Below the pieces are notes generated by a model that saw only the letters and a list, made by a program, of their open reading frames with translations, did not search any database and was not told the origin of the DNA. Shown here piece by piece: positions 15,071 through 23,018 of a stretch of DNA of 64,000 nucleotides. The translations under genes were made by a program, and so were the position numbers. The stretch's first letter is position 1, and every line of letters starts with the position of its first letter. Source of the stretch: Vicinamibacterales bacterium (GTDB lineage Bacteria; Acidobacteriota; Vicinamibacteria; Vicinamibacterales; UBA2999); the NCBI GenBank assembly GCA_041659285.1, contig JBAZYO010000018.1:1-64000 (forward strand). Direction: 5' to 3'.

Positions 15071-15112
15071 GCCCGACAGGGCATGCAGCCGACGAGCGGC
15101 AAGTCGTTACTC
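15071..15112 (+). repeat. Collapsed attC remnant at the array end
   Basis: GCCCGAC at 15071-15077 resembles a left box and GTTACTC at 15106-15112 a damaged right box. Between them GCAGCCGACGAGCGGCAAGT joins the left arm of a type A site directly to its far right arm. The missing centre is flanked in intact sites by GAGCGGCA on both sides, so a deletion between those short repeats explains it. It marks the junction with core chromosome. Confidence 0.8.
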
Positions 15113-15131
15113 GGACACGCTCCTGGACAGA

Positions 15132-15527
15132 CTAGGGGCTCAGTACAACAGGAACAATCACCCTGGAGGCCGGCGGACCGCCCGAGGCGCTCGGCTCGAT
15201 CACTTCGAGATAGGCGAGCGTCGGCCTGGTCACCTTCGCGGTCACCGTGAACGACAGCGGGCCGGGGCCATCCACGCCACCGCCCTTCGCCGTGCCCCTC
15301 GCCAGCTCCTTGCCGCCGCGGACGGTCAGCGTCCACACCACGGTGCTCTCGAAGGTCCGCGAGCAGCCCGTGACGGCGAATCCGCCCTTCACCTTCGCGC
15401 CCGCGGCCGGCGCGGTCACCATCACGAACGGCTCGTCTTTCGGCACGTCGGCGCACGGCGTCTGCGCGAACGCCGGCGAAGCGTAGATGGCGGAGAGCAT
15501 GACGACCAGCGTGAGTACTCGTGACAT
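15132..15527 (-). CDS. Secreted Gmad2/Ig-like domain protein
   Basis: A 131-residue exported protein with a clear signal peptide (VLTLVVMLSAIYASPAFAQT). The mature part, with VTAPAAGAKVKGGFAVTGCS, VVWTLTVRGG and LAYLEVIEPSASGG, resembles the Gmad2 immunoglobulin-like domain, a beta-sandwich found in spore-germination and envelope proteins. Two cysteines (CADV and GCSR) may pair. It is the last gene of the minus-strand M16-HAD-acetyltransferase group, starting 3 bp after the preceding stop. The role is unknown; an envelope-binding function is inference. Confidence 0.7.
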   Translation of the reverse strand: MSRVLTLVVMLSAIYASPAFAQTPCADVPKDEPFVMVTAPAAGAKVKGGFAVTGCSRTFESTVVWTLTVRGGKELARGTAKGGGVDGPGPLSFTVTAKVTRPTLAYLEVIEPSASGGPPASRVIVPVVLSP

Positions 15528-15530
15528 CTG

Positions 15531-16364
15531 TCAGTCCTTCCTGGCGAGGAGGTAGCGCCCGAAGCCGGCATCCCGCTGCAGCACGAAGTCCACGGCGCGG
15601 TAGCCCTTGGCGAAGTAGGCCTGGAACATCTGCCGCACATGCATGCGCCACTGCAGCGCGCGATCCGGGGCCTGCTGCTGCATCTGGGTAAAACCGGTGG
15701 GGATCTCGATCCACAGCCGCCGTTGGTCCACCGTGAGGTCGATGCTCTTGACCTCGCGCCAGTCGCCCTCGATGGCCGTGACGTTCACCACCGGCGCCTC
15801 CCCTACCTCATGAGACCGGGCCCGCGGGCCGGGGGTTTGCTCCAGCCGCCGCATCACGTGCGGGTCGGCGATGCGCCAGCTGACGATCAGGCGATCAGTG
15901 GGCGTGCCGCGGTGGAGCGCGCTGGTCGATTCGCCGTAGAAATTCTCGGCGTACTCCTCGACCACGCCGCCCAGCTTGGCGAAGTTGAGGTGCGCGTTCA
16001 TGGCCTGCATGGGGTCGAAGGTCCACTCGATCAGCTCGTAGCCCTGCGCCAGCGCGCGGTCGCGCTGCTCCAGCTTCAAGCGGTAGCCCAGGCCGCCCCG
16101 GTATTCCGGGAGCACGCCCGTCATGTGGGACCACTGCATCGGCCGGCCGTCCTTCATGCCCACCACCGCGTAGGCGAAGCCAACCATGTGGCCGGATGGA
16201 TTGAACGCGCCGAGCAGCGTGGCGCCGCGCTTCACGGTGAAGATGAACACCGGGATCGTCACCACGTCGGCGCTGTCGGTGTAGCCCCAGATGGAATGCT
16301 CGAGGTCCACCACCTGGCGGAACTCCTCGATTGTCTTGAGGTCGCGAATGCGGATGTCAGTCAT
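15531..16364 (-). CDS. GNAT-like predicted acetyltransferase (COG3375-like)
   Basis: The 277-residue protein has a GNAT-like N-terminal half: FRQVVDLEHSIWG, then GFAYAVVGMKDGRPMQWSHM, then VLPEYRGGLGYRLKLEQRD, where R-G-x-G-x resembles the acetyl-CoA loop. The MTGV.PEYRG pattern with FDPMQAMNAHLNFAKLG is typical of the uncharacterised COG3375 group. The second half is a related alpha/beta region of unknown role. The acceptor is not known. It sits in a minus-strand operon behind a HAD phosphatase (24 bp gap). Confidence 0.72.
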   Translation of the reverse strand: MTDIRIRDLKTIEEFRQVVDLEHSIWGYTDSADVVTIPVFIFTVKRGATLLGAFNPSGHMVGFAYAVVGMKDGRPMQWSHMTGVLPEYRGGLGYRLKLEQRDRALAQGYELIEWTFDPMQAMNAHLNFAKLGGVVEEYAENFYGESTSALHRGTPTDRLIVSWRIADPHVMRRLEQTPGPRARSHEVGEAPVVNVTAIEGDWREVKSIDLTVDQRRLWIEIPTGFTQMQQQAPDRALQWRMHVRQMFQAYFAKGYRAVDFVLQRDAGFGRYLLARKD

Positions 16365-16388
16365 TGAAACGAGCCGCGTCTTTCGTGG

Positions 16389-17078
16389 TTAGAGAACATC
16401 GGTCAGTTGCGCGAGCGTTTGGATCATCGGCACGTTCGCCGGCAGGGCCGGCGGCGCCTCTCCGGACCGGCGGAGGAGCACGGCGCGCATGCCCGCCTGG
16501 AGCGCGCCCTCGACATCATGCTTCAGGCTGTCGCCCACCATCAGCGATTCGGTGGCGCGCACGCCCGCGCGCTCGAGCGCGGCGTCGAAGATGCTGCGGT
16601 GCGGCTTCATGTAGCCGTGTTCCGCCGACGACACCGACACGCGGATCAGGCCGGTCAGCGAGAAGTGCTCGGAAAAGGCGACCAGGCTGCGATGGGAGTT
16701 CGAGATCACGCCGACCGTCAGGCCGCTCTCATGCAGGCTCCTCAACGCCGGCGCCGCATCGTCGTACATCTCGAAGTGGTGGTTCACCGCCCACTGATCG
16801 TAGATCTGCCGCGCCACTTCCACGACGTTAGCGCCGCGGCCGCCCATGTGCTCGATGATCGACGCGGTGTAGTCGATGAAGAGGTCGTGGTTGTAGATCT
16901 GCTCCTCGGCCTCGTCGAGAATGAAAGCCGAGGCTGCGGTCGCGAGGTCGAACCGCGACGGATCGACCTCGACCCCCATGGCCGCGCAGGCGAGGCGGTA
17001 GCCCTCGGCCTGGAACATCGGACCGGGGTAGATCAGGGTGAAATCGACGTCGAAGAAAACGGCGCGGAGGGTGGTCAC
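16389..17078 (-). CDS. HAD-superfamily hydrolase
   Basis: The product has motif I FFDVDFTLIYPG (DxD nucleophile and acid), motif II VISNSHR (Ser), a motif III Lys in YMKPHRSIF, and motif IV MVGDSLKHDVEGA. A helical cap lies between motifs I and II, as in beta-phosphoglucomutase/phosphoglycolate phosphatase-like enzymes. It probably dephosphorylates a small metabolite. I choose GTG at 17078 because it overlaps the preceding TGA (GTGA), a common coupling; GTG at 17102 in the same frame would add eight residues. Length 229. Confidence 0.82.
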   Translation of the reverse strand: MTTLRAVFFDVDFTLIYPGPMFQAEGYRLACAAMGVEVDPSRFDLATAASAFILDEAEEQIYNHDLFIDYTASIIEHMGGRGANVVEVARQIYDQWAVNHHFEMYDDAAPALRSLHESGLTVGVISNSHRSLVAFSEHFSLTGLIRVSVSSAEHGYMKPHRSIFDAALERAGVRATESLMVGDSLKHDVEGALQAGMRAVLLRRSGEAPPALPANVPMIQTLAQLTDVL

Positions 17079-18343
17079 GGGTTCGGCGGAGAGGGCTGCC
17101 ACGGCCCGGCCACGGCGATGGTGGCGCGAGCGGGATCGAGCAACCGGCGCGCGCTGTCGTTGGCGGCCTCGAGCGTCACCGACTGAATCAGGCCAGGCAA
17201 GCGGACATCGTAATCCAGTCCCAGGCCGAAGAACTCGGCGTTCAGCAGGAACGAGGCGATGGCGGCATTGGTTTCGAGCTGCCGCGGCAGCGACCCCACC
17301 AGGTAGCCCTTCGACTCGTCGATCTCCTGCGCGGTGAAGCCCGACTGCAGGACGGCGGCCAGCTCCGTGTCGATCGAGGCGATGGCCTTCTCGACGTTGG
17401 CGGCCGAGACGCCGGCGCGAATGGTGAACGGCCCGGCGCCCAGGCTGGCGTCGAGCGAGCTGAATACGTAGTAGGCCATGCCTTGCCGCTCGCGAATGCT
17501 GTCGCCGAGGCGTCCGCCAATGGCGTATTGGCCGAGGGCGTTGTTCATCACCGAATACGCGGTGTAGTCGGGATTCGAGCGGCGGATGCCGACGAAGCCA
17601 TACGCGATGTCGGCCTGCGCCTTGTTCATCATCGGCACGGTGACGAGGCGGCGCTCGCTGGGCGCAATCGCGTCGGGAATGGCGGCGGCCGCTTCGGCGA
17701 CAACTGAAGCCCAGTCACCGAACACCTTGCTGATCGCCGCGACGGCCGCTTCCTCCTCGACGTCGCCGACGACGACGACCGTGATGGCGCCCGGCTGGAA
17801 GCCCTTCTGGTAGAACCGCACCAGGTCTTGCCGCTTGATGCCCTCGACCGATGCCACCGTGCCGCGCACCTTGCGCGCGTAGGGGTGCGGGCCGTAGAGC
17901 GCGAGGTTGAACGCATCCACCGCCATCGGCGCCGGATTGTCTTCGTCCTGGCGGATCGAGGTGATCAGATCCGCCCGGCGCGTGTTCACCTCGGCCTCCG
18001 GAAAGGCCGGGTGGCGAGCGATGTCGGCGGCCAGGGTGAGCACCGATCCGAAATCGTCGGCCAGGCACGTGGCGCTGATCGCCATCTGGTGGCGGCCGGC
18101 CACGACCGACAGCGACGCGCCGCGGCCGTCGAGGTCGTCGGCAATCACCTCCGCGGGCCGCGTCACGGTGCCGCGATCGAGCACGCGCGCGCACAGGGCG
18201 GCGGTGCCTTCGCGATCGGGGGGATCGGAGTAGGCGCCGGCACGGACGCCGACCAGCAGGCTCACGGCGGGCGTCGTGTGATTCGCTTTGGCAATCACCG
18301 TGACGCCGTTGTCGAGGACGCGTTGCGTCGGATTCAGACCCAT
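17075..18343 (-). CDS. M16-family peptidase homologue lacking the zinc motif
   Basis: A 422-residue M16 fold protein: VLDNGVTVIAKANHTTPAVS at the start, PHPYARKVRGTV in the middle and GGRLGDSIRERQGMAYYVFS near residue 300. Where active members carry HxxEH, it reads AALCARVLDRG, so zinc ligands are absent. It follows the active M16 gene after 17 bp. Pairs of one active and one inactive M16 subunit form heterodimers in several bacteria and in mitochondrial processing peptidase, where the inactive partner helps hold the substrate (RxxxY motif). No export signal is seen at the chosen start, ATG 18343. Confidence 0.85.
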   Translation of the reverse strand: MGLNPTQRVLDNGVTVIAKANHTTPAVSLLVGVRAGAYSDPPDREGTAALCARVLDRGTVTRPAEVIADDLDGRGASLSVVAGRHQMAISATCLADDFGSVLTLAADIARHPAFPEAEVNTRRADLITSIRQDEDNPAPMAVDAFNLALYGPHPYARKVRGTVASVEGIKRQDLVRFYQKGFQPGAITVVVVGDVEEEAAVAAISKVFGDWASVVAEAAAAIPDAIAPSERRLVTVPMMNKAQADIAYGFVGIRRSNPDYTAYSVMNNALGQYAIGGRLGDSIRERQGMAYYVFSSLDASLGAGPFTIRAGVSAANVEKAIASIDTELAAVLQSGFTAQEIDESKGYLVGSLPRQLETNAAIASFLLNAEFFGLGLDYDVRLPGLIQSVTLEAANDSARRLLDPARATIAVAGPWQPSPPNP

Positions 18344-18360
18344 GACGTGTTCACCAAGCC

Positions 18361-19647
18361 TCAAGCCCCAAGCCCGGTGATCGGCTCGAACCACCCGATG
18401 GTGCGATTCGCGGGCGTCAGGTACTTCACCGCCGCGGCATGCACGGCCTCCGGAGTGACCGCTGCCAGCCGGGCGCGCAGCTCGTGATAGCCGCGCCACG
18501 ATCCGATGGTTTCGAAGTAGCCCAACTGGTGCGCGATGTCGGTCACGCTGTCGCCGTCGTAGACGAATCGCGCCCGCAACTGGGCGTTGACCTTGGCGAA
18601 CTCCGCCGGCGTGATGCCGCCCTGCTGCAGGCGCTCCACTTCCTTGAGCACCACGTCTTCCACGGCCGCGAGCGACTTGCCTTCGGCCACGCTCGCGTTG
18701 ATCGAATACAGGTAGGGATGCTCGGTCGGCATCAGGGCCCCGCCCACGCTGGAGGCGAGGCCGCCATCGACGAGCGCGCGGTAGAGCCGGGCGCTGCGCT
18801 GCGGCCGCGACACGCCACCCATCGACCAGATGTTGAGGCCGGCGGCGCCGTTGAGCACGGCGTCGGCCACCAGCAGCGGGAAGAACGCCTCGTCGGCGAA
18901 CGCCGGGGCGTGAAACACGGCCTTCCAGTACGCCGTGGTGCCTTCCTTGCGCAGCACCACGCGCCGTTCCGCCTGCTGCTCGGGCTCCACCTGGCGGACG
19001 CGGGCCGGGCGCGATCCCGGGGCAATGCCGCCAAACTGCGCCTGCACGCGCTTCACCACGTCATCGCCATCGACATCGCCGACCACGACGATGGTGGCGT
19101 TGGAGGGGACGTAGTAGCGGCGATAGTGGCCGTAGAGGTCGTCGCGCGTCATGGTCTGCAGATCCGACAGCCAGCCGATGGTCGGGTGGTGGTACGGATG
19201 CACCTTGAAGGCGGCGGCGGTAACTTCGGTGTCGAGCAGCTGCTCCGGGTCGTTCTCGCCGCCGTGCAGCTCCGAGATGATCACGGTCCGCTCCGACTCG
19301 CAGTCGGCGGGGTCGTAGAGGCACCCGTCCATGCGCTCGGCCTCGATGAACAGCATCCGATCCAGCGCGTCCTTGGAGGCGGTTTCCAGGTAGGTGGTCT
19401 GGTCGATCCAGGTGTAGCCGTTCCAGCTCCCCCCGAATTTCTCGATGATGCCCTTCACCTGGTCGCGGGGAATGTTGCGGGTCCCCTTGAAGTTCATGTG
19501 CTCGACCCAATGCGAGACGCCGGTGACGCCCGGGGTCTCGTCCTTGGACCCGACGCGATACCAGCACCACACCGACGCCAGCGGGGCGGTGTGGACCTCC
19601 TGCACGAGGACCTTCAAACCGTTGTCGAGGACCGTCTCGCGAACCAT
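18361..19647 (-). CDS. M16-family zinc metallopeptidase (active subunit)
   Basis: The 428-residue protein has the inverted zinc motif H46-W-V-E-H50 and a Glu at residue 126 in VIISELHG, exactly 76 residues on, which completes the metal site. Other M16 features are VLDNGLKVLVQEVHTAPLAS and WNGYTWIDQTTYLET. It degrades peptides, perhaps with the inactive partner encoded next. GAAGGGA lies just before the ATG at 19647. The gene is divergent from ileS with only 31 bp between the starts. No signal peptide is obvious. Confidence 0.9.
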   Translation of the reverse strand: MVRETVLDNGLKVLVQEVHTAPLASVWCWYRVGSKDETPGVTGVSHWVEHMNFKGTRNIPRDQVKGIIEKFGGSWNGYTWIDQTTYLETASKDALDRMLFIEAERMDGCLYDPADCESERTVIISELHGGENDPEQLLDTEVTAAAFKVHPYHHPTIGWLSDLQTMTRDDLYGHYRRYYVPSNATIVVVGDVDGDDVVKRVQAQFGGIAPGSRPARVRQVEPEQQAERRVVLRKEGTTAYWKAVFHAPAFADEAFFPLLVADAVLNGAAGLNIWSMGGVSRPQRSARLYRALVDGGLASSVGGALMPTEHPYLYSINASVAEGKSLAAVEDVVLKEVERLQQGGITPAEFAKVNAQLRARFVYDGDSVTDIAHQLGYFETIGSWRGYHELRARLAAVTPEAVHAAAVKYLTPANRTIGWFEPITGLGA

Positions 19648-19660
19648 TTCCCTTCAACAG

Positions 19661-19666
19661 TACAAT
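19661..19666 (+). promoter_or_regulatory. Possible -10 box of ileS
   Basis: TACAAT lies 12 bp before the ileS ATG, in the 31-bp gap between divergent starts. No good -35 box and no Shine-Dalgarno are seen, so a very short leader or leaderless transcript is possible. Confidence 0.4.
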
Positions 19667-19678
19667 AGACAGATAGCC

Positions 19679-22450
19679 ATGTCCGACTGGAAAGAGACCT
19701 GCAACCTGCCGCGGACGTCCTTCTCGATGAAGGCGAACCTGCAAACCACCGAGCCGGAAACCATCGCCCGCTGGGACGAGATGGATTTGTACGGGCAGAT
19801 TCGGGCGGCGCGCAAGGGCGCGAAATCGTTCCTGCTGCACGACGGCCCGCCCTACGCCAACGGCGAGATTCACATCGGCACGGCGCTCAACAAGATTCTC
19901 AAGGACCTGGTCGTCAAGTCGCACAACATGCTCGGCTTCGACGCGCCCTACCTGCCGGGCTGGGACTGCCATGGCCTGCCGATCGAACTGAAGGTGGACC
20001 GGGAGCTCGGGCCGAAGAAGAAGCAGATGAGCACGGCCGACTTCCGCCGCGCCTGCCGGGCCTACGCCGAGAAGTACCTCGACATCCAGCGGACCGGCTT
20101 CAAGCGCCTCGGCGTCATCGGCCTGTGGAACGACCCCTACAAGACGATGACGTTCACCTACCAGGCGTCGATCGTCCGCGCGCTCGGCAAGTTCGTCGAG
20201 CAGGACATGGTCTACAAGGGCAAGAAGCCCGTGCACTGGTGCACGCACTGCCGCACCGCGCTGGCCGAGGCCGAGGTCGAGTACGAGCCGCACACCTCGC
20301 CGTCGATCTACGTCGAGTTCCCGCTCAGTGACGACAGCCACGCCGAGCTGGCCCGGCGCGTGCCGGCGCTCGCCGGCCGCAAGGTGTCGGTGCTGATCTG
20401 GACGACCACGCCGTGGACGATCCCGTCGAACCTGGGCATCGCGTTCCACCCGGACTTCCAGTACGGCGCCTACGACGTGGACGGCAAGGCCGTGATCATC
20501 GCCAAGGACCTCGCCGAAGCCGTGGGCAAGAAGACCGGCAAGGCCTTTGACACTCTGCTGGCCTCGTTCGAAGGCAAGGCCATGGAACGGCTGGTGTTCC
20601 GTCATCCGCTGTACGCGCGCGACTCGCTGGGCGTGCTCGGCGACTACGTCACGCTCGAAGCCGGCACCGGCGCGGTGCACACCGCGCCCGGCCACGGCGC
20701 CGACGACTATCACAGCGGGGTCAAGTACGGCCTCGAGATCTACGCGCCGCTCGACCCCGGCGGGCACTACAACGAGTCGGTCGAGTTGTTTGCCGGACTC
20801 AAGGTGTGGGACGCCAACCCCAAGGTGGAGGCCGCGCTCAAGGAGCGGGGCTTGCTGTGGTCGCGTGAGGACTTCGAGCATTCCTACCCGCACTGCTGGC
20901 GGTGCCACAGCCCGGTGATCTTCCTCGCCACCGCGCAGTGGTTCATCGCCATGGACGCCCAGCACCTGCGCGAGCGCGCGCTCAAGGCGATCAACGACAC
21001 CCGCTGGATCCCGTCGTGGGGCCAGGCCCGCATCGAGGGCATGATCGCCAACCGGCCCGACTGGTGCATCTCGCGCCAGCGCGTGTGGGGCGTGCCGATC
21101 CCGGCCATGGACTGCGTCAAGTGCGGCCACCCGGTGCTCACCAAGGCGCTCGTCGACAAGGCCGCGGCGGTGTTCGACGTCTACGGCGCCGACGCCTGGT
21201 ACGAACGGCCGGTCGAGGAATTCGTGCCGGCCGGCATGGCCTGCACCGAGTGCGGCGGCACCGAGTTCGAGCGCGAGGGCAACATCCTCGACGTGTGGTT
21301 TGACTCGGGCTCGAGCCACGAGGCCGTGCTGCCCTTCCGCGCCGACCATCACTGGCCGGCCGACATCTACCTCGAAGGCAGCGACCAGCACCGCGGCTGG
21401 TTCCACAGCTCGCTGCTGGTCGGCATCGGCACGCGCGGGCGGGCGCCCTTCAACCAGGTGCTCACGCACGGCTTCGTCATGGACGAGCAGGGCCGCAAGA
21501 TGTCCAAGTCGATCGGCAACACCGTGTCGCCGCAGGACATCATCAAGCAGGGCGGCTCCGAGATCCTGCGGCTGTGGGTGTCGATGGTGGACTACCGCGA
21601 AGACATCCGCATCGGCAAGGAGATCCTCGCCCGCACGGTCGAGGCGTATCGCAAGATCCGCAACGTCATCCGCGTGCTGGTGGCGAACCTCTACGACTTC
21701 GATCCCAAAGACGACGTCTTGCCGAAGGCGCGCATGCAGGAGATCGACCGCTGGGCGCTGGCGAAGTACGCCGACGCCGCCGAGCGGATCGTCAAGGCCT
21801 ACGAGGATTACGACTACCCCGGCATCTTCCAGGCCGCCAACCACCTGATCACCGTGGACCTGAGCGCGTTCTACATCGACGTGACCAAGGACCGGATGTA
21901 CACCTTCGGCGCCAGGTCGGAAGCCCGTCGCTCGGGCCAGACCGCGATGTTCATCATCGTTGACGGCCTCGCCCGCCTGCTCGCGCCCATCCTCTCGGTG
22001 ACGATGGACGAGTTGTGGCGGATGCTGCCGGGCGATCGTGAAGCCTCGGTGCACATGGCGCTGTTCCCCACCGGCCTCGAGCAGTGGAAGGACGAGACGT
22101 TGATCGAACGTTTCCATGCCTTGGCGGCGTATCGGGACACGGTGAATCTCCAACTGGAAGCCAAGCGGAAGGACAAGACGATAACCGCCAACCTGTCTGC
22201 GAAAGTCCGGGTAACCGCGGACGGGGAAAACGCCAAGTGGCTCGCGGACTCTGCGGACTTCCTGCCGACCCTTTTTGGCGTGTCCGAAGTGGAACTTGAC
22301 TCTGGACCTTTTGCTGTCTCTGTCGAGCTCGCCACCGGCATCAAGTGCGAGCGCTGCTGGCGTTACGTTCCCGACGTGAGCCAGCAACCCGATCGCGCCG
22401 GCCTGTGCCCGCGCTGCGTCGAAGCCCTGGCCGAGCCGGTGAGTCTCTAA
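19679..22450 (+). CDS. ileS: Isoleucyl-tRNA synthetase
   Basis: A complete 923-residue class I synthetase. It opens MSDWKETCNLPRTSFSMKAN, has the HIGH-type site in PPYANGEIHIGTALNK, the class signature GWDCHGLPIE, editing-domain segments (VLIWTTTPWTIPSNLG), and the KMSKS loop in GRKMSKSIGNTVSP. The C-terminus ends in a zinc finger, CERCWRYVPD and CPRCVEAL, as in bacterial IleRS of the E. coli type. It charges tRNA-Ile with isoleucine and hydrolyses mischarged valine. The ATG at 19679 fits the known N-terminus; the frame is open further upstream only because of high GC. It leads the group ileS-lspA-lgt-rluD. Confidence 0.97.
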   Translation: MSDWKETCNLPRTSFSMKANLQTTEPETIARWDEMDLYGQIRAARKGAKSFLLHDGPPYANGEIHIGTALNKILKDLVVKSHNMLGFDAPYLPGWDCHGLPIELKVDRELGPKKKQMSTADFRRACRAYAEKYLDIQRTGFKRLGVIGLWNDPYKTMTFTYQASIVRALGKFVEQDMVYKGKKPVHWCTHCRTALAEAEVEYEPHTSPSIYVEFPLSDDSHAELARRVPALAGRKVSVLIWTTTPWTIPSNLGIAFHPDFQYGAYDVDGKAVIIAKDLAEAVGKKTGKAFDTLLASFEGKAMERLVFRHPLYARDSLGVLGDYVTLEAGTGAVHTAPGHGADDYHSGVKYGLEIYAPLDPGGHYNESVELFAGLKVWDANPKVEAALKERGLLWSREDFEHSYPHCWRCHSPVIFLATAQWFIAMDAQHLRERALKAINDTRWIPSWGQARIEGMIANRPDWCISRQRVWGVPIPAMDCVKCGHPVLTKALVDKAAAVFDVYGADAWYERPVEEFVPAGMACTECGGTEFEREGNILDVWFDSGSSHEAVLPFRADHHWPADIYLEGSDQHRGWFHSSLLVGIGTRGRAPFNQVLTHGFVMDEQGRKMSKSIGNTVSPQDIIKQGGSEILRLWVSMVDYREDIRIGKEILARTVEAYRKIRNVIRVLVANLYDFDPKDDVLPKARMQEIDRWALAKYADAAERIVKAYEDYDYPGIFQAANHLITVDLSAFYIDVTKDRMYTFGARSEARRSGQTAMFIIVDGLARLLAPILSVTMDELWRMLPGDREASVHMALFPTGLEQWKDETLIERFHALAAYRDTVNLQLEAKRKDKTITANLSAKVRVTADGENAKWLADSADFLPTLFGVSEVELDSGPFAVSVELATGIKCERCWRYVPDVSQQPDRAGLCPRCVEALAEPVSL

Positions 22451-22514
22451 TGAACTGCTTCGAACACCAAGATGGCCGCTCCGTTGTCGCGGCCCGATTT
22501 CAGGCCGTGACCTT

Positions 22515-23018
22515 TTGGTAGGCGTGCTGGCTTCACGTCGCCTCGAACTCTACGTCGCGGTGACCGTGGTGATCCTCGATCAGATCACCAAGGCCCTGGT
22601 CCGGCCGGCGCTCGCGCTCCACGAGAGCATGGTCGTCATCCCCGGCTACGTGGACCTGACCCGCGTGCACAACACCGGCGCGGCGTTCGGCATGCTCAAC
22701 TCGGTGGATTTTCCGCTGAAGACGGTGGTGCTGTCGCTGGTCGCCCTCATCGCCCTGGGCGGCGTCGCATGGTACGCTGCTACCGTGCCGCTGGCCGATC
22801 GGCTGGCCCGCATCGGCATTGCCGGCGTGCTCGGCGGCGCCGTCGGCAACCTGATCGACCGGGCGACGGCCGGCTACGTGCTGGATTTCGTGGACGCCTA
22901 TTGGAACGGGTGGCACTTCTGGGCCTTCAACGTGGCCGATGCCGCCATCACGGTGGGCGTGATCTTCATGATTCTCGATATTCTTGGGCTGGGACGCCGT
23001 GCATCCAATTCTGTTTAA
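22515..23018 (+). CDS. lspA: Lipoprotein signal peptidase
   Basis: A 167-residue four-span inner-membrane protein. It has the family blocks LDQITKALV, VHNTGAAFGML, GNLIDRATAGYVLDFVD with the first catalytic Asp, and FNVADAAITVG with the second. It cleaves the signal peptide of diacylglyceryl-prolipoproteins, acting right after Lgt, whose gene follows and overlaps. A TTG at 22515 opens the frame; GTG at 22524 is an equally possible start. Confidence 0.94.
   Translation: MVGVLASRRLELYVAVTVVILDQITKALVRPALALHESMVVIPGYVDLTRVHNTGAAFGMLNSVDFPLKTVVLSLVALIALGGVAWYAATVPLADRLARIGIAGVLGGAVGNLIDRATAGYVLDFVDAYWNGWHFWAFNVADAAITVGVIFMILDILGLGRRASNSV

Larger units (their letters stand above)
1..15112 (+). 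mobile_element. Integron gene-cassette array (integrase not in window)
   Basis: Seventeen attC sites and one remnant are spaced 0.4-1.7 kb apart, and every coding sequence between them runs on the + strand. The sites share the attC layout: a left box close to RYYYAAC, a right box close to GTTRRRY, and arms that pair except for one extra G in the left arm. Cassettes are compact, usually with 14-70 bp between the right box and the next start codon. The first site is cut at base 1, so the array continues to the left. In integrons cassette genes point away from attI, so the integrase and Pc promoter are expected on the left. After 15112 the genes switch to the minus strand and look like core chromosome. 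Confidence 0.93.

Noticed and set aside
19061..22387. Very long open frame on the minus strand opposite ileS (1108 codons)
   Set aside because: It is in the antisense frame of a clear IleRS; such frames stay open because of GC-rich codon use. Its product is His/Arg/Gly-rich with no family features.
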